Shown here: positions 63,926 to 64,000 of the stretch, piece by piece
Numbering within the stretch: position 1 is the stretch's first letter
How the letters are laid out: each line of letters starts with the position of its first letter
Source of the DNA: Ktedonobacteria bacterium brp13
GTDB lineage: Bacteria > Chloroflexota > Ktedonobacteria > Ktedonobacterales > Ktedonobacteraceae
Assembly: GCA_015099395.1 (NCBI GenBank)
Contig: AP024096.1
Location: 2,542,001 to 2,606,000, forward strand
DNA: 64,000 bases
Reading direction: 5' to 3'
The notes under the pieces: model-generated
The model's input: only the letters and a program-made list of their open reading frames with translations
Databases searched by the model: none
What the model was told of the DNA's origin: nothing
Position numbers and translations under genes: made by a program

Positions 63926-64000
63926 TGGTCAGGTGAGCTATGAACTGAATCTAGCGCAACTTGAATCGAGCCTACAGAGAAAGGAGTTTCAGTCCTCTCT

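Overview
This 64 kb window reads like chromosome from a soil Chloroflexota of the Ktedonobacteria type. That is an inference from gene style: STAND/TPR regulators with an XRE head, many decayed insertion sequences, BLES03-like (DUF1917) proteins, pentapeptide proteins and balanced base composition. No rRNA or tRNA gene was seen, so the placement is tentative.

Left part (1-16.5 kb): DNA-transaction genes and remnants. A metallophosphoesterase/RNase H-like exonuclease fusion faces an MrfA-type helicase with a Zn-cysteine cluster, a pairing reminiscent of Bacillus MrfAB. Next come a two-gene nuclease operon (DnaQ-like exonuclease, then a DUF1917-HNH fusion) divergent from a large XRE-STAND-TPR protein, a methyltransferase, a broken IS1-type transposase, a WapI-like immunity gene, an HNH endonuclease and a decayed SNF2-like helicase.

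Middle part (17-44 kb): an accessory, defence-island-like region. It opens with a tyrosine recombinase. It carries a three-gene cassette with a strong promoter (SF1 helicase, McrB-like AAA NTPase, DUF2357-type nuclease), an orphan membrane NACHT NTPase, and a second cassette on the plus strand: NERD-SF1 helicase, pentapeptide pseudogene, phosphoribosyltransferase (PRTase)-like protein, HAD hydrolase, second PRTase-like paralogue, DprA-like protein with a long charged tail. The second cassette is the best candidate for an undescribed system. Insertion sequences (IS630-like, IS6-like, an unassigned 2.2 kb DDE element inserted into another transposase) and at least six MITE-like inverted-repeat elements are scattered through it.

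Right part (44.9-57.9 kb): a co-directional phage-type structural cluster. It holds a C-terminal portal fragment, a protease-scaffold-major capsid (Mu gpT-like) fusion, small structural proteins, a large array of 114-bp repeats, a tail-hub-like protein, an LLH-type holin, a head-tail adaptor, a tail-type protein and, last, the large terminase. No tape measure, sheath, endolysin or integrase was seen. The last 73 bp of the terminase gene recur at 60.49 kb, bracketing a lipoprotein gene and a secreted-protein gene on the other strand.

Right end (60.7-64 kb): housekeeping-type genes: a Bcp/PrxQ peroxiredoxin, an Ftr1-type iron permease whose promoter is overlapped by a perfect palindrome, and a haloacetate-dehalogenase-like hydrolase.
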